Shown: in pieces, positions 19,957-31,014 of the stretch | Position numbering within the stretch: the stretch's first letter is position 1 | Layout: the number at the start of each line of letters is the position of its first letter | NCBI GenBank assembly: GCA_028751875.1 | Contig: CM054157.1 | Span: 53,733,350 to 53,797,349 of the forward strand | From: Rapana venosa | Taxonomy: Eukaryota > Mollusca > Gastropoda > Neogastropoda > Muricidae | DNA: 64,000 nucleotides | Direction of reading: 5' to 3' | Notes under the pieces: generated by a model | What the model was told of the DNA's origin: nothing | The model's database searches: none | Seen by the model: the letters and a program-made list of their open reading frames with translations, nothing else | Program-made: the position numbers and the translations under genes

Positions 19957-21835
19957 ATGTCGACGAGCGACGATTTTTGGAGAGAGCTCCTCCAAGATGG
20001 CGATAGCCATGACGACGCGTTCCAAGGTTTCAAGCTTGAAGAAGTGGCAGAAGCCGAAAGAATGCGTATAAAAAAGGACGTAGAAGCTGCAGAAAAGATA
20101 GAGCTCCAAGGAGAAATCAATCGTGGTGTTTTCTCCGATTCGAGTGATGAGGAAGACGACCGTGGCAGCGTAACGATCGATCCTGCTGAGGGGGCGTATG
20201 ACTGTGACTGGCTGATGGATTTCAGTGAAAATTGTGGCCCCAGAAACGTTGAAAAAAACTGTAGTGAATACGACATTTTTTCCTTATTTTTCAACGAGGA
20301 AGTGATCGAAGTGCTTGTGACAGAGACAAACAAATATTACAAGGAGGTGATTGAGAAGAAGGGGGGTGTGGACGCACTTCCCAAACATTCGAACTTCCGC
20401 GCTTGGCAAGACACTGATGCCAGTGAAATGAAAGCTTTCCTGGCAATGACTTTGTACATTGGACTTGTGAGGCTTCGAAGTTACGAAATGTACTGGAGTA
20501 CTGATCATCTCATCGACTTGGGGGGATTCAGGAGCATTATGTCACGCAACAGATTTTTGAATCTGCTGACTTTTCTCCACATTGCTGACAACAACGATCC
20601 ACGGGCCCAAAACAACCCAGGCCACAAGATAGAAAAAATATCCTCTCTGCTTCTTTCCAACTGGCAGAGAGTGTACTACCCCCACAGAGAAATAAGTATA
20701 GATGAACCCTGGTGCCTTTCAAGGGGAGGACCAAGCTACTCCAGTATATCCCTTCAAAGCCTCACAAGTGGGGCATCAAGGTGTGGACTCTGGCCGATGC
20801 CAAAACATCGTAGTGTACAACTGGAAGTTGTACACTGGAAAAGAAGCAGCTGCCCAGCCCTCAACTTCTTCAGGAGAGCCCCAGCCCTCAACTCTTCAGA
20901 GGACCCCCAGCCTCCACCAGCCAAGGTCGCCAAAACAGAGGTTTCAACTGCACATGGGATCGGCTATCAGGTTGTTTTCAACTTGTGCATTCCTTTGATG
21001 GACAAAGGTCACCACATTTATTGTGACAACTTCTTTACTAGCCCACAGTTGTTCAGTGCTCTGGCAGAAAACCAGACTGGTGCATGTGGCACATTGAGGA
21101 AAGACAGGAGAGGTGTGCCTAGTGTTGTGAAAACTGTGAAGTTGAAGAAAGGAGATCCGCCGTCTGTGCACAAGGAAAACAACCTGACCTACATCACCTG
21201 GGAGGACCGTCGGACAGTCAGGGTTTTGACCTCAGTGCACAATGGGACCACATACGAAAAAAGGTCAGATCAAAATTCCACCCTGATCATGTGAGGACAG
21301 TGAACCACCCTAAGGCCATCCAGCTGTACACCCAGTTCATGGGGGGGTGGACCTCTCCGACCAGCAGATGTCCTACTCCATGAATATGCATCGCTGCCTC
21401 AAGTGGTGGAAAAAAATATTTTTGTGCAACCTCCTGGAAGTGTCTGTCTCCAATGCCAAAGTCATCTGGAAGGAGTTCAACCCCAGGGCAGGGAACAGCT
21501 GCAAGACAGACAGGTTTCGCCTGGCCATCATCCACGGTCTGCTGGAAGGGTACCTGAGGAAAAACCGTGCCTTTCGCCCACCTGCTGCACTGGACCCCCC
21601 TGCCCGTCTGTTGGACAGACACTTCATAGGACTCAACCCCAACAAGCTGCCCAGTGGAAGGAGGTCAGTCAAATCCTGACTGTCAGGTGTGTTCAAACAG
21701 AAGTGTGAAACGACACCAGACATCCTACATGTGCATGGACTGCCGTGTTCCCATGTGCATTGAACCCTGTTTCCGCCGCTACCACACCCTCCTGGATTAC
21801 AAAATTGACTGTGGCCCCGATCTCCATCCCAAATA
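19957..21835 (+). pseudogene. piggyBac transposase, near full length, frameshifted
   Basis: ATG at 19957 opens an acidic N-terminus (SDSSDEEDDRGSV). Then come NKYYKEVIEKKG, FRAWQDTDASEMKAFLAM, YWSTDHLIDLGGF and SRNRFLNLLTFLHIAD. The first catalytic Asp lies in ISIDE at 20700, where a small deletion shifts frame through the following GIKVWTLAD and VYNWKLYTGKE segments. The second is in HHIYCDNFFTSPQLF, and the third in FMGGVDLSDQQM after a shift near 21290. It closes with a cysteine-rich zinc-binding tail (CQVCSNRSVKRHQTSYMC, MDCRVPMCIEPC) ending at 21835. All three catalytic aspartates are visible. Three to four indels make it inactive as read. Confidence 0.9.
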
Positions 21836-21839
21836 GAGT

Positions 21840-22667
21840 GTAGAGACTGCCTCCCCACCCCATATCCAGCTGTACATAAAGTAAGTTCAAATAAATTTGA
21901 ACTAACTTTCAACTTACTGAGTTTGTTATTTTTTGTTTGTCTGTTCGTCAGCCTGTATACTTGTTTGTGAGTGTGTTCGCATATTTTACTAACATTACTG
22001 AAACCATTTTACTTATTATGCATGGTTGTATGTCTGCTTTCATTTTACTTCATTTCTGTGATCATTTACCCTTTGAAATAGTCATAATTATATATATATA
22101 CAGGCAAGTCGTCCACACCCATTCAAGGTCAGAGCTCTGTTATTTTTATATATTTTTTTCCATATATGTGACTCTCCATTTCGAAATGAGTCGGATGTCA
22201 CCTCGGCTTGTTTTGCGCTAGAGGCCAAAATATGCAAGTGTGTCAAGTACCGATTTTGGGATTTTGATTACGACTGAAAATATAATCATTTCTGCACCAG
22301 ATAACATCGATAAAATCATATTTAGCTTCTTTCCTTGCAAAAATCACATTTGAAAGCACATACCCACCCCAGAAAACGGAAGACTCTGATCTAAAACAGC
22401 ATGAAATAGCAACTTTTCTACAAACGTTCACCCCTCACAGCTAATAATAGACTGGTCGAGTGACACACCATTCTAAGCGTCTCGGCCTCAACCTTTCAAC
22501 TTTGTCATCCACATTTAGCGTGGCCTACAATACTATCCAATGAAAACGTTTAAAATAAGGAAGCTTTCGTAAACAAAACGTCACTAAGGCTGAGACTCTG
22601 TTCTTCTCATTGGCTGAAGCCAGCATGTGACCGTGGCTAGCCAACCCACACCAACTTTTTCTCGAAA
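21840..22667. other. 3' flank of piggyBac and 5' flank of DUF7869-like gene
   Basis: AT-rich with an (AT)n-like tatatatata at 22092. Near 22600 it becomes promoter-like, with attggctgaa (inverted CCAAT) before the ATG at 22668. No coding region. Confidence 0.4.
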
Positions 22668-23194
22668 ATGGCGTCTACCCGTTCGACTACTCGTTCACTT
22701 ATTAATGCATTGAATTCTGCACGATCTGCAAACATTGTGCTTGAGGATGATTCTCAAGAGCTCCAGCTTTTGATTGAGGAGTATTTTGCAAACAATTCCA
22801 GCGCTCGTGAAGGTAGTTCAAGCGAAAATGAACTCTCCGATGACGACGAAGCGACTGCTGTCAGTGAGGAGATTCAGTCAAACGAGACAGGGAATTCCAG
22901 AACTGATGAAGAAACTTCAGATTCTGATTCAGAGGAGGAAAATATTATTCATGACCTCACAGCACCCTTGCTCCATGTTGACATATCTGAATCTGTCAAC
23001 TTGGAAACTGACAACGAGCTGGAGAAAGTTCAGTCGTTTGATTGCAAGTGTAAGCTGCATGACAAGGTTGAAAAAGTCAGGAAAACATACTGACGCAGGA
23101 ACTTCAGCTGTCCTCTTGAATACCTGGCTGCATTTCACAGTTTTCTACTGATGAGCTACTGGAAAAGCCAGTGAATATGGCAGAATTCAATGAA
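22668..23194 (+). pseudogene. DUF7869-like gene, first exon
   Basis: ATG at 22668 (ttctcgaaaatggcgtct) opens MASTRSTTRSLINALNSARS, followed by an acidic, serine-rich stretch (SSSENELSDDDEATAVSEE; TSDSDSEEENIIHDLTAP), then QSFDCKCKLHDKVEKVRKT. A one-base shift near 23085 leads into GTSAVLLNTWLHF and DELLEKPVNMAEFNE, ending at a donor (gaag|gtaaga, phase 1). The short Cys pair in CKCKLH is characteristic of this protein family, known only from uncharacterised multi-copy proteins in invertebrate genomes. The next exon in phase is not found before 23539, so an exon encoding about 40 residues seems lost. Confidence 0.7.
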
Positions 23195-23539
23195 GGTAAG
23201 AATCAATTAATGTGTGTGTGTGTAGTTTATCTGCTTTCCTTGTTTTTCTTTCAATATTTAGGGTTTTTCTTTTTAAAGGAAAATTGATAACCTGTTGAAA
23301 AATTTGATATACATCAAAGATTTCAAAGTTTGTTTTAGAAACAGTCCACCTCACAGTCTCTTTCTCTCTGTCTCTTGTGTGTCACACTTGTGTGTACTGT
23401 ACACACACAGTTACATACACAATTATTTTTGTCCTTTTTCTCTTTCTAGTTTTCCTTCAAAATAAATGGTACTGCTTTTCTACCATCTATTATTTTACGA
23501 CTAGGCATTAGCCGGGCTTTTATTTTCATTTTGTTTCAG

Positions 23540-23840
23540 CATCGGCCAGAACAAGCTGACTGCAATGACTAACCACTTCCAAGAAAATGGATCGACTCCA
23601 AGGGCGAGGAACTGGGGAGGAAGAAAGAGCAACACCAACGCCCTGACTCCAGAAGACACGGAGAGAATCGTGATATTTCTTCTTCGCCAGTTTGCAGAGG
23701 ACCACGCGCTACTGCTACCTGGTCGAGTGCCTGGTTTTCATTAAGCGGAGCGACGTCAAGATTCTCCCCTCCTCCCAGACCAAGATGAACATCTGGAGAC
23801 ATTATTACTGGCCTGCACAGGCACGAAGTATTCCAACTTG
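23540..23840 (+). pseudogene. DUF7869-like gene, middle exon (array unit 1)
   Basis: Acceptor ttgtttcag at 23539, then IGQNKLTAMTNHFQENGSTP, ALTPEDTERIVIFLLRQFAE and DHALLLPGRVPGF. One extra T near 23738 shifts the frame; the version at 27061-27203 has the correct frame, reading GRVPGFIKRSDVKILPSSQT then KMNIWRHYYRPAQA. The acceptor position is shared with the intronless relative at 49914. The PGRVPG motif followed by a KILPSS-type phrase is a signature of the family. Confidence 0.75.
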
Positions 23841-24037
23841 AGTGTCCAGCTTCTTAGAATTATAGTCCTGGTTTTTTTGGTTTAGCTCTGTGTTAAAATC
23901 AGTGAGGTTTCAAACCTAAGAGTAATGTATGACAATCTTTTTTTCTTAATGAACACTTCATCTGTTTAATTTTCACCGTGTGTATTGGGGAACACAAGGT
24001 TAAAAGCTGCCACTTTGTTTTAAAGCCCGTCACTTCT

Positions 24038-24103
24038 AGTCCCCCTGGCGCGGGGACTGCTGCACGGCGGAGAGGCGCGTCTCCCGGGTGGCGGATGGGA
24101 GAC
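24038..24103. repeat. Tandem GC-rich hairpins, repeated in each array unit
   Basis: agtccccctggcgcggggact forms a perfect 7-bp stem. After a 20-base spacer, gtctcccgggtggcggatgg through gggagac forms a second 7-bp stem. Repeated at about 25157, 26278 and 27416, with one stem base changed in the last. No known RNA family recognised. Confidence 0.6.
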
Positions 24104-27060
24104 TGCACCGCGGACCAGCGCAGTCTAAGGGAAGGCCACCCTGACAGAAAACCACTGGCCCTCCAAGTATGGGGGTTGGGCAGAAGGCCGCCCCCACCTC
24201 CCCACCGCCAGTCACTCGCGAAGCGAAAGTAACCTGCCAAATTTATACGCCTCATTCACTAGAGAGCTCGCTGACCTGCATCCGGGTACTTCAACCTCCC
24301 CTTCGCCATTTTTTCTAAAGCGGGAAACAGTGCTCACTGAATTTTTGTGGAATTTTTTTCACATTTTAGTGCTGACCCAGAAAAAAAAATCGGTCTTTCC
24401 ACGCGTTTTTCCTCCATTGCGTTTGATATCAGACAGAAGCACTTCAAGTTCAAGCAGTTTTCTCAACTGTGTTTTCTCTCAACACCATGAACTTCAAGAA
24501 AAATTCAGGTGAGTTTTTCTTGTTTTGATCAAGAAGCGTTAAACTATTACAAAAAGTTAGATGACATGTGTAGTAAGATGTGTGGATACAATAAAAATTG
24601 TTATAATTGTCAGAATTGTGTGTGTGTATACGAGGGTGGGTGGGTGTGCGCGCGCACGCGCGCATGACATTGTGCGCATGCCAGGTGCAAGTGTGTGTGT
24701 GCGTGTTTTATTGGTGAAGTGGTGGTATTTTGGGGGTGCGGCGGGGTGATGATGAGTTGTGATGGTTATTATTTTAATTGTATTCTAACTTCGCCAGTTT
24801 GCAGAGGACCACGCGCTACTGCTACCTGGTCGAGTGCCTGGTTTTCATTCAGCGGAGCGACGTCAAGATTCTCCCCTCCTCCCAGACCAAGATGAACATC
24901 TGGAGACATTATTACTGGCCTGCACAGGCACGAAGTATTCCAACTTGAGTGTCCAGCTTCTTAGAATTATAGTCCTGGTTTTTTTGGTAACCTCTGTGCT
25001 AAAATCAGTGAGGTTTCAAACATAAGAGTAATGTATGACAATCTTTTTTTCTTAATGAACACTTCATCTGTTTTAATTTTCACCGTGTGTATTGGGGAAC
25101 ACAAGGTTAAAAGCTGCCACTTTGTTGCCACTTTGTTTTAAAGCCCGTCACTTCTAGTCCCCCTGGCGCGGGGACTGCTGCACGGCGGAGAGGCGCGTCT
25201 CCCGGGTGGCGGATGGGAGACTGCACCGCGGACCAGCGCAGTCTAAGGGAAGGCCACCCTGACAGAAAACCACTGGCCCTCCAAGTATGGGGGTTGGGCA
25301 GAAGGCCGCCCCCACCTCCGTTCAGTCCCACTCCACCCCACCGCCAGTCACTCGCGAAGCGAAAGTAACCTACCAAATTTATACGCCTCATTCACTAGAG
25401 AGCTGCTGACCTGCATCTGGGTACTTCAACCTCCCCTTCGCCATTTTTTCTAAAGCGGGAAACAGTGCTCACTGAATTTTTGTGGAATTTTTTTCACATT
25501 TTAGTGCTGACCCAGAAAAAAAAAATCGGTCTTTCCACGCGTTTTTCCTCCATTGCGTTTGATATCAGAACGAAGCACTTCAAGTTCAAGCAGTTTTCTC
25601 AACTGTGTTTTCTCTCAACACCATGAACTTCAAGAAAAATTCAGGCGAGTTTTTCTTGTTTTGATCGAGAAGTGTTAAACTATTACAAAAAGTTAGATGA
25701 CGTGTAGTAAGATGTGTGGATACAATAAAAATTGTTATAATTGTCAGAATTGTGTGAGTGTATACGAGGGTGGGTGGGTGTGCGCGCGCACGCGCGCATG
25801 ACATTGTGCGCATGCCAGGTGCAAGTGTGTGTGTGCGTGTTTTATGGGTGAAGTGGTGGTATTTTGGGGGTGCGGCGGGGTGATGATGAGTTGTGATGGT
25901 TATTATTTTAATTGTATTCTAACTTCGCCAGTTTGCAGAGGACCACGCGCTACTGCTACCTGGTCGAGTGCCTGGTTTTCATTCAGCGGAGCGACGTCAA
26001 GATTCTCCCCTCCTCCCAGACCAAGATGAACATCTGGAGACATTATTACCGGCCTGCACAGGCACGAAGTATTCCAACTTTGAGTGTCCAGCTTCTTAGA
26101 ATTATAGTCCTGGTTTTTTTGGTAACCTCTGTGCTAAAATCAGTGAGGTTTCAAACATAAGAGTAATGTATGACAATCTTTTTTTCTTAATGAACACTTC
26201 ATCTGTTTAATTTTCACCGTGTGTATTGGGGAACACAAGGTTAAACACTGCCACTTTGTTTTAAAGCCCGTCACTTCTAGTCCCCCTGGCGCGGGGACTG
26301 CTGCACGGCGGAGAGGCGCGTCTCCCGGGTGGCGGATGGGAGACTGCACCGTGGACCAGCGCAGTCTAAGGGAAGGCCACCCTGACAGAAAACCACTGGC
26401 CCTCCAAGTATGGGGGTTGGGCAGAAGGCCGCCCCCACCTCCGTTCAGTCCCACTCCTCCCCACCGCCAGTCACTCGCGAAGCGAAAGTAACCTGCCAAA
26501 TTTATACGCCTCATTCACTAGAGAGGTCGCTGACCTGCATCCGGGTACTTCAACCTCCCCTTCGCCATTTTTTCTAAAGCGGGGAACAGTGCTCACTGAA
26601 TTTTTGTGGAATTTTTTTCACATTTTAGTGCTGACCCAGAAAAAAAAAAAATCGGTCTTTCCACGCGTTTTTCCTCCATTGCGTTTGATATCAGACCGAA
26701 GCACTTCAAGTTCAAGCAGTTTTCTCAACTGTGTTTTCTCTCAACACCATGAACTTCAAGAAAAATTCAGGTGAGTTTTTCTTGTTTTGATCGAGAAGCG
26801 TTAAACTATTACAAAAAGTTAGATGACATGTGTAGTAAGATGTGTGGATACAATAAAAATTGTTATAATTGTCAGAATTGTGTGTGTGTATACGAGGGTG
26901 GGTGGGTGTGCGCGCGCACGCGCGCACAACATTGTGCGCGTGTGGGCATGCCAGGTGCAAGTGTGTGTGTGTGTGTTTTATTGGTGAAGTGGTGGTATTT
27001 TGGGGGTGCTGCGGGGTGATGATGAGTTGTGATGGTTATTATTTTAATTGTATTCTAACT

Positions 27061-27203
27061 TCGCCAGTTTGCAGAGGACCACGCGCTACTGCTACCTGGT
27101 CGAGTGCCTGGTTTCATTAAGCGGAGCGACGTCAAGATTCTCCCCTCCTCCCAGACCAAGATGAACATCTGGAGACATTATTACCGGCCTGCACAGGCAC
27201 GAA
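27061..27203 (+). pseudogene. DUF7869-like gene, middle exon (array unit 4, frame intact)
   Basis: The last array copy lacks the extra T and reads QFAEDHALLLPGRVPGFIKR then SDVKILPSSQTKMNIWRHYY and RPAQAR, followed by a donor (cgaa|gtattc) in phase 1. Joined to the acceptor at 27979 it continues in frame as SHRAVGKSTFFNDWKKYVPY. This places the functional splice partner at the array's 3' end. Confidence 0.7.
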
Positions 27204-27789
27204 GTATTCCAACTTTGAGTGTCCAGCTTCTTAGAACTATAGTCCTGGTTTTTTTGGTTTAGCTCTGTGTTAAAATCAGTGAGGTTTCAAACATAAGAGT
27301 AATGTATGACAATTATCTTTTTTTAAATGAACACTTCATCTGACTAATTTTCACCGTGTGTATTGGGGAACACAAGGTTAAACACTGCCACTTTGTTTTA
27401 AAGCCCGTCACTTCTAGTCCCCCTGGCGCGGGGACTGCTGCACGGCGGAGAGGCGCGTCTCCCAGGTGGCGGATGGGAGACTGCACTCAGGGTTTTCTGT
27501 CAGTACATGAGTGGCCACATTGTAAAATGGTAGACACTCATTTGTTATCAGGCAAAGCATATTTTGATTTAGTTGTCCATTCTTCACCATAGATATGTAT
27601 GTGATCGTTTTTAGCTGCTGCATAACTTCGTGACATATTGTCGATTCTTTTATTTGGAGGATAATAGAATAAGCACCCATGTGCCTTTTACATCCAGTCC
27701 CTGTGTGTATTCAGTTTTGTACATTTTCTCGTCTGTTCTCACTGGCACAGAATGGCCTGCTCTTCCAAAAAGCGGGATGTGCATGCGTT

Positions 27790-27955
27790 CACACAGGGGA
27801 CCCGTTTTGGTTTTTTTTTTAACCAGGGTTCATTATGGGGGTGGAGTCGGCACTGATGTTAACGCCAGAGGAAAAATTCTCTGACAAGATTTGAACCCAG
27901 GTCAGCAGATCATGAGCACATCACTCTAACCACCAGGCTATCTCAATTTTTACAG
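27790..27955 (-). mobile_element. tRNA-derived SINE, minus strand
   Basis: Read on the minus strand, an A-box-like gcctggtggttagagtga is followed by a B-box-like ctgggttcaaatc, with a SINE body extending to about 27790. It sits in the intron just upstream of the acceptor at 27978. Confidence 0.65.
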
Positions 27956-27978
27956 ACATTTTCACATTCTGTTGACAG

Positions 27979-28931
27979 GTCACCGAGCAGTTGGCAAGTC
28001 GACATTTTTCAACGACTGGAAGAAATATGTTCCATACATTGTTGTGGGAAAACCAATGAGTGACCTCTGCTGGCAGTGCAAGCAAAACAATGACAAACTA
28101 CGCCGTGCTGCTTTGGAGGCCTTCGACGAGTCCATCGAGAGCACGCGGAACACCATGGATACTGCGGACAAGGAGTGCAGTTACTACAGGAGCATGGTGG
28201 AATCTTCAAAGGCTGCTGCCGCTGGAATCCCACAGCTGGGTCCACATGCCGCCCACACCTTGCAGGCAGGCAGGCCAACATGCACTATCGTTTGGATTTT
28301 GCCCAGCAGCTCCACATCCCCAGCAGTGCCCCCCTTCAGCCTGAGCCCATCCGCTTCCTTCTGCCTCGAAAAGTGCGGCATCTTTGGAGTGTGTGCAGAA
28401 GGTCTTCCTCAACAGGTCAACTACCTCAGCGATGAAGGCAAGGGCTCCAGCATGGTCACCTCCTTGCTGCACCATTTCTTGGGAGAACTACGGTCTTGGG
28501 GAAACCTGTATGGAGCTCCACTGTGACAGTGGACGAAACAAAAACAAAGTTCATGATGTGGTATTTGGCCTGCAGAGTGATGAGAAATCTGCACACTGAA
28601 ATTTCCATAAATTTCATGCCTGCATTTGCCCCCCGACTGCTGGTGCTTTGGGCTTCTGAAGCGCAGATTTAAGATCAGCGAGGTCGACTGTTTGGATGAT
28701 CTGTGCGATGTCGTCAACTCCAGCACCACAAGGGGAATCAACCAGGCTCAACGGGTGGGGACTGACAAGGGGAAAGTACGCGTCCAGGTGTACGACTGGC
28801 ACGCCTTCTTCGATGGACGGTTCAAACCTCCGAAAGGAATAAAGGCAAAGCACCATTTTAGATTTTCCGCTGCGGCTCCAGGTGTTGTGTTTGTGAAAGA
28901 CAAACTGAAGAGGAAGAGGAGTGTGAGCTGA
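27979..28931 (+). pseudogene. DUF7869-like gene, 3' exon
   Basis: Acceptor ctgttgacag at 27978. The exon encodes GHRAVGKSTFFNDWKKYVPY, KPMSDLCWQCKQNND (a CxxC typical of the family), a coiled linker, then after frame changes HYRLDFAQQLHIPSS, GIFGVCAEGLPQQVNYLSDE, ENYGLGETCMELHCD, a damaged SGRNKNK (DNCSGQNKNK in the intact relative), FGLLKRRFK, VDCLDDLCDVVN, and a tail VYDWHAFFDGRFKPPKGIK and AAPGVVFVK to a stop at 28931. At least five indels. The family is known as a domain of unknown function in multi-copy invertebrate proteins; conserved acidic residues suggest a nuclease or transposase fold, which is inference. Confidence 0.75.
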
Positions 28932-29118
28932 CGTGCAGTGTCAGAACCGTACACTCCAGACTGGTCAGCTTGCCTCCTCTGTCATTCCTCCACCTGCATT
29001 GTCAGCCACTCGCCAGGAGCACCTCAGACAACACGTCAGACCTTTTGTGAAGGACATGTACAAAGACCGTGTGTGCCCCTAGGGCATGTGTTTGTGCCGA
29101 AAATGTGAAATATAATCG

Positions 29119-29815
29119 CCTTGATTTTAAAAGAGGGTCCAGTGATAGCCAAAACGATAGTGATTTTACTTAGTCGAATTCAAGCAGTGCTCCTGTTACT
29201 CTTGTTCATTCTACAGTCGATGTCGACAATCAACCTAGTACTGGTGGCAGTAGTACCGATATTCTCCACAACAAAACGAGGAGTCGGTGTAAGAAAGAAA
29301 GCTATGAACAGTTTTCATGCATGGAGGAGGAACAGCCATCTTTTGTTGAAAGTAGGCCAAGTACATCAGTGAGAGTTCACAGCCGAGCTATCGTGGATCT
29401 AGTGCAGCTTGACAAATTGATCACTACTTTTGAGTTGTCTGTCCACTGTGAACTCGCGAAGGCAGCAAGGGCTTGCTGTCTTTTGTGATATTAGTTGTTC
29501 TCAGTGTGAACAAGTAGTTAGCGCAGTCAGTCTTGCTTCACAAGATGAAGATGGTAGAGGAGAGAGCATACAGCATCAACATGTATATGCAGCTCTTGCA
29601 AGTGGACTGGGGTCAACCACATTCAACAATTTTTGTGAAAGTTTAGATCTTCCAAGGCTTGCACCCCAGCACCTTCCATAAAAAGGCAGCAGAACTGTAC
29701 AGTGAACAGTCAAGAGTTAGAAGATTCAGTTTTTTGCGAAAACAGTGAAACATGTGAGGCAGGTGCACACACAACAGTTAGGTCTCAGAGGTGTGTCAGA
29801 TGATCAGGTTTTGCT
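29119..29815 (+). pseudogene. Mutator-like transposase 5' fragment (subfamily 2), copy 1
   Basis: Encodes, over several frames, SIVDLVQ-type AIVDLVQLDKLITTFELSVH, CSQCEQVV, AALASGLGSTTFNNFCESLD, LPRLAPQHLP and, beyond a stop, VKHVRQVHTQQLGLRGVSDD. These align with IVDFSCLDKVVK, FNNFNEM and EYVRQVHA in the other copies. It stops just before the first catalytic Asp. The region is nearly identical to 45622-46344 apart from three short indels, so one is a recent duplicate of the other. Confidence 0.75.
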
Positions 29816-29819
29816 CATT

Positions 29820-30440
29820 AAGAAAGTAAAGTTTTTTTAAAAATGTGTAACTTTTTTTATGAGTAAACATAAAATCCTGTTGTGAAGTTGTTCTACAGCA
29901 GTAAAAGAGCTGTTTAAAATTTGTTTGGTGTCAATATCTCTATTCTGTGGATAATGAACCTACGCACAAAATATGTTGTTTATTTTCAATATGGCCGCCA
30001 TTGCCACTGACAACCAATTTTTACATCAAAATGCATGAAAAAGGTGGGGGTTTTTTTACATCATATTTTGACAACTTCCCTCATTGATTTTTTAAAAAAT
30101 GTGTAGGAAAATTACAGTCAAGTCTGTGTTGGGGTTTTTTCTGTACATAGTGCCAGAATTGGACAAGGAAAGATATGTGTTTATCTGAGCCAGAGAGCTT
30201 AAAAACTGTCTTGTCTACAAGAACTTTGTGGAATCACTTAAATTGTGTTAATTAAACTTCACTGTGCTAGAGAGGCAGGAAGTTGGACTTTTGGGAAACT
30301 AAAGTTCCCTAGTAAACTAAAATATAATGTTGTATTGACCCGGATGAAGTGAACTGGAAACTGTTTTGGGTTGAATGAATTGTAAATATTGAATATACAT
30401 TAATTTCTGGTTCTTTTGATTACTGGAAAAAATATTTGTG
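29820..30440. repeat. Noncoding repeat shared with 49320-49760
   Basis: Phrases such as aatatggccgccattgc (29990) and ttgacccggatgaagtgaac (30336) recur at about 49675 and 49301 in a different order. AT-rich, no ORF. Probably terminal or UTR sequence of one of the local element families. Confidence 0.6.
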
Positions 30441-30529
30441 ACAGATTGATGTAGTAATAGAATAAATAATTGCCACGCTACCGGACAGTTGTGACGTTTC
30501 TGACTTTTCAATGTTTTTGACCCAAAGAC

Positions 30530-30748
30530 GCTATGAAACGATGGCTGAGGAGACTAATGGTTACGCTGCCGACTATTTAGCCTCCCATCAACTCCAGCCA
30601 TCGTGGCAATTTCATGCCTGGAAACTTACGTAGTCACTTGGCAGGAGATGAAAGTGTTCACCGCCATGACGATCACGATGGGATTCGTCGTTCAGTTGGA
30701 TTTTTCAGAGTACTGGACCAGTCATGAAGTAACACAAACACCGTTTTT
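30530..30748 (+). pseudogene. piggyBac relic, 5' piece (split by a nested piggyBac)
   Basis: Encodes MAEETNGYAADYLASHQ, WQFHAWKLT, then in another frame VTWQEMKVFTAMTITMGFVV and QLDFSEYWTSHEVTQTPFF, which is the standard piggyBac dimerisation segment up to the YWST/TPFF motif. Coding stops abruptly at the TTAA at 30749-30752. The next expected motif, MPRDRF-like, appears immediately after the matching TTAA at 33753 (LMPRDRPYLLMTFF). The 5' acidic start is not seen. Confidence 0.85.
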
Positions 30749-31014
30749 TTAACCTCCAGAGGTCCGCTCTTATCTATCCGCCCTCCGCCCAACCTCCGTT
30801 CAGTCCCATTCTGCCCGGTTCCGCCCCACCGCCGGTCACTCGTGAAGTGAAAGTAACCTAACAAATTTATACGCCTCGGTCACTAGAGAGCTTGCTGACC
30901 TGCATCCGGGTATTTCAACCTCCCCTTCGCCATTTTCTATTGAGCGGGAACAGTGTGCAAGGAATTTTTGTTGAATATTTTTCACGTTTTAGTGCTGACC
31001 CAGAAAAATTCGAC

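Larger units (their letters stand above)
23684..27485 (+). repeat. 1.1-kb tandem array, about 3.3 units
   Basis: Units begin at cttcgccagtttgcagagg at about 23684, 24789, 25923 and 27060, with lengths near 1105, 1134 and 1137 bp; the last stops near 27485. Each unit carries the 3' part of the middle exon, intron sequence, a GC-rich hairpin pair, about 250 bp of piggyBac 5' region (matching 30800-31010), a short ATG exon with a strong donor (aaaaattcag|gtgagt), and a GT/CG tract. Units are near identical, so amplification is recent. Confidence 0.95.

Noticed and set aside
24487..24515. First exon MNFKKNS spliced to the DUF7869-like exon within each array unit
   Set aside because: The donor is phase 1 but the following exon needs phase 0, so the joined frame would be wrong.
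23899..27485. Minus-strand frames such as MRRINLAGYFRFASDWRWGG repeated in the array
   Set aside because: They translate noncoding GC-rich and piggyBac 5' sequence and recur only because the array repeats.
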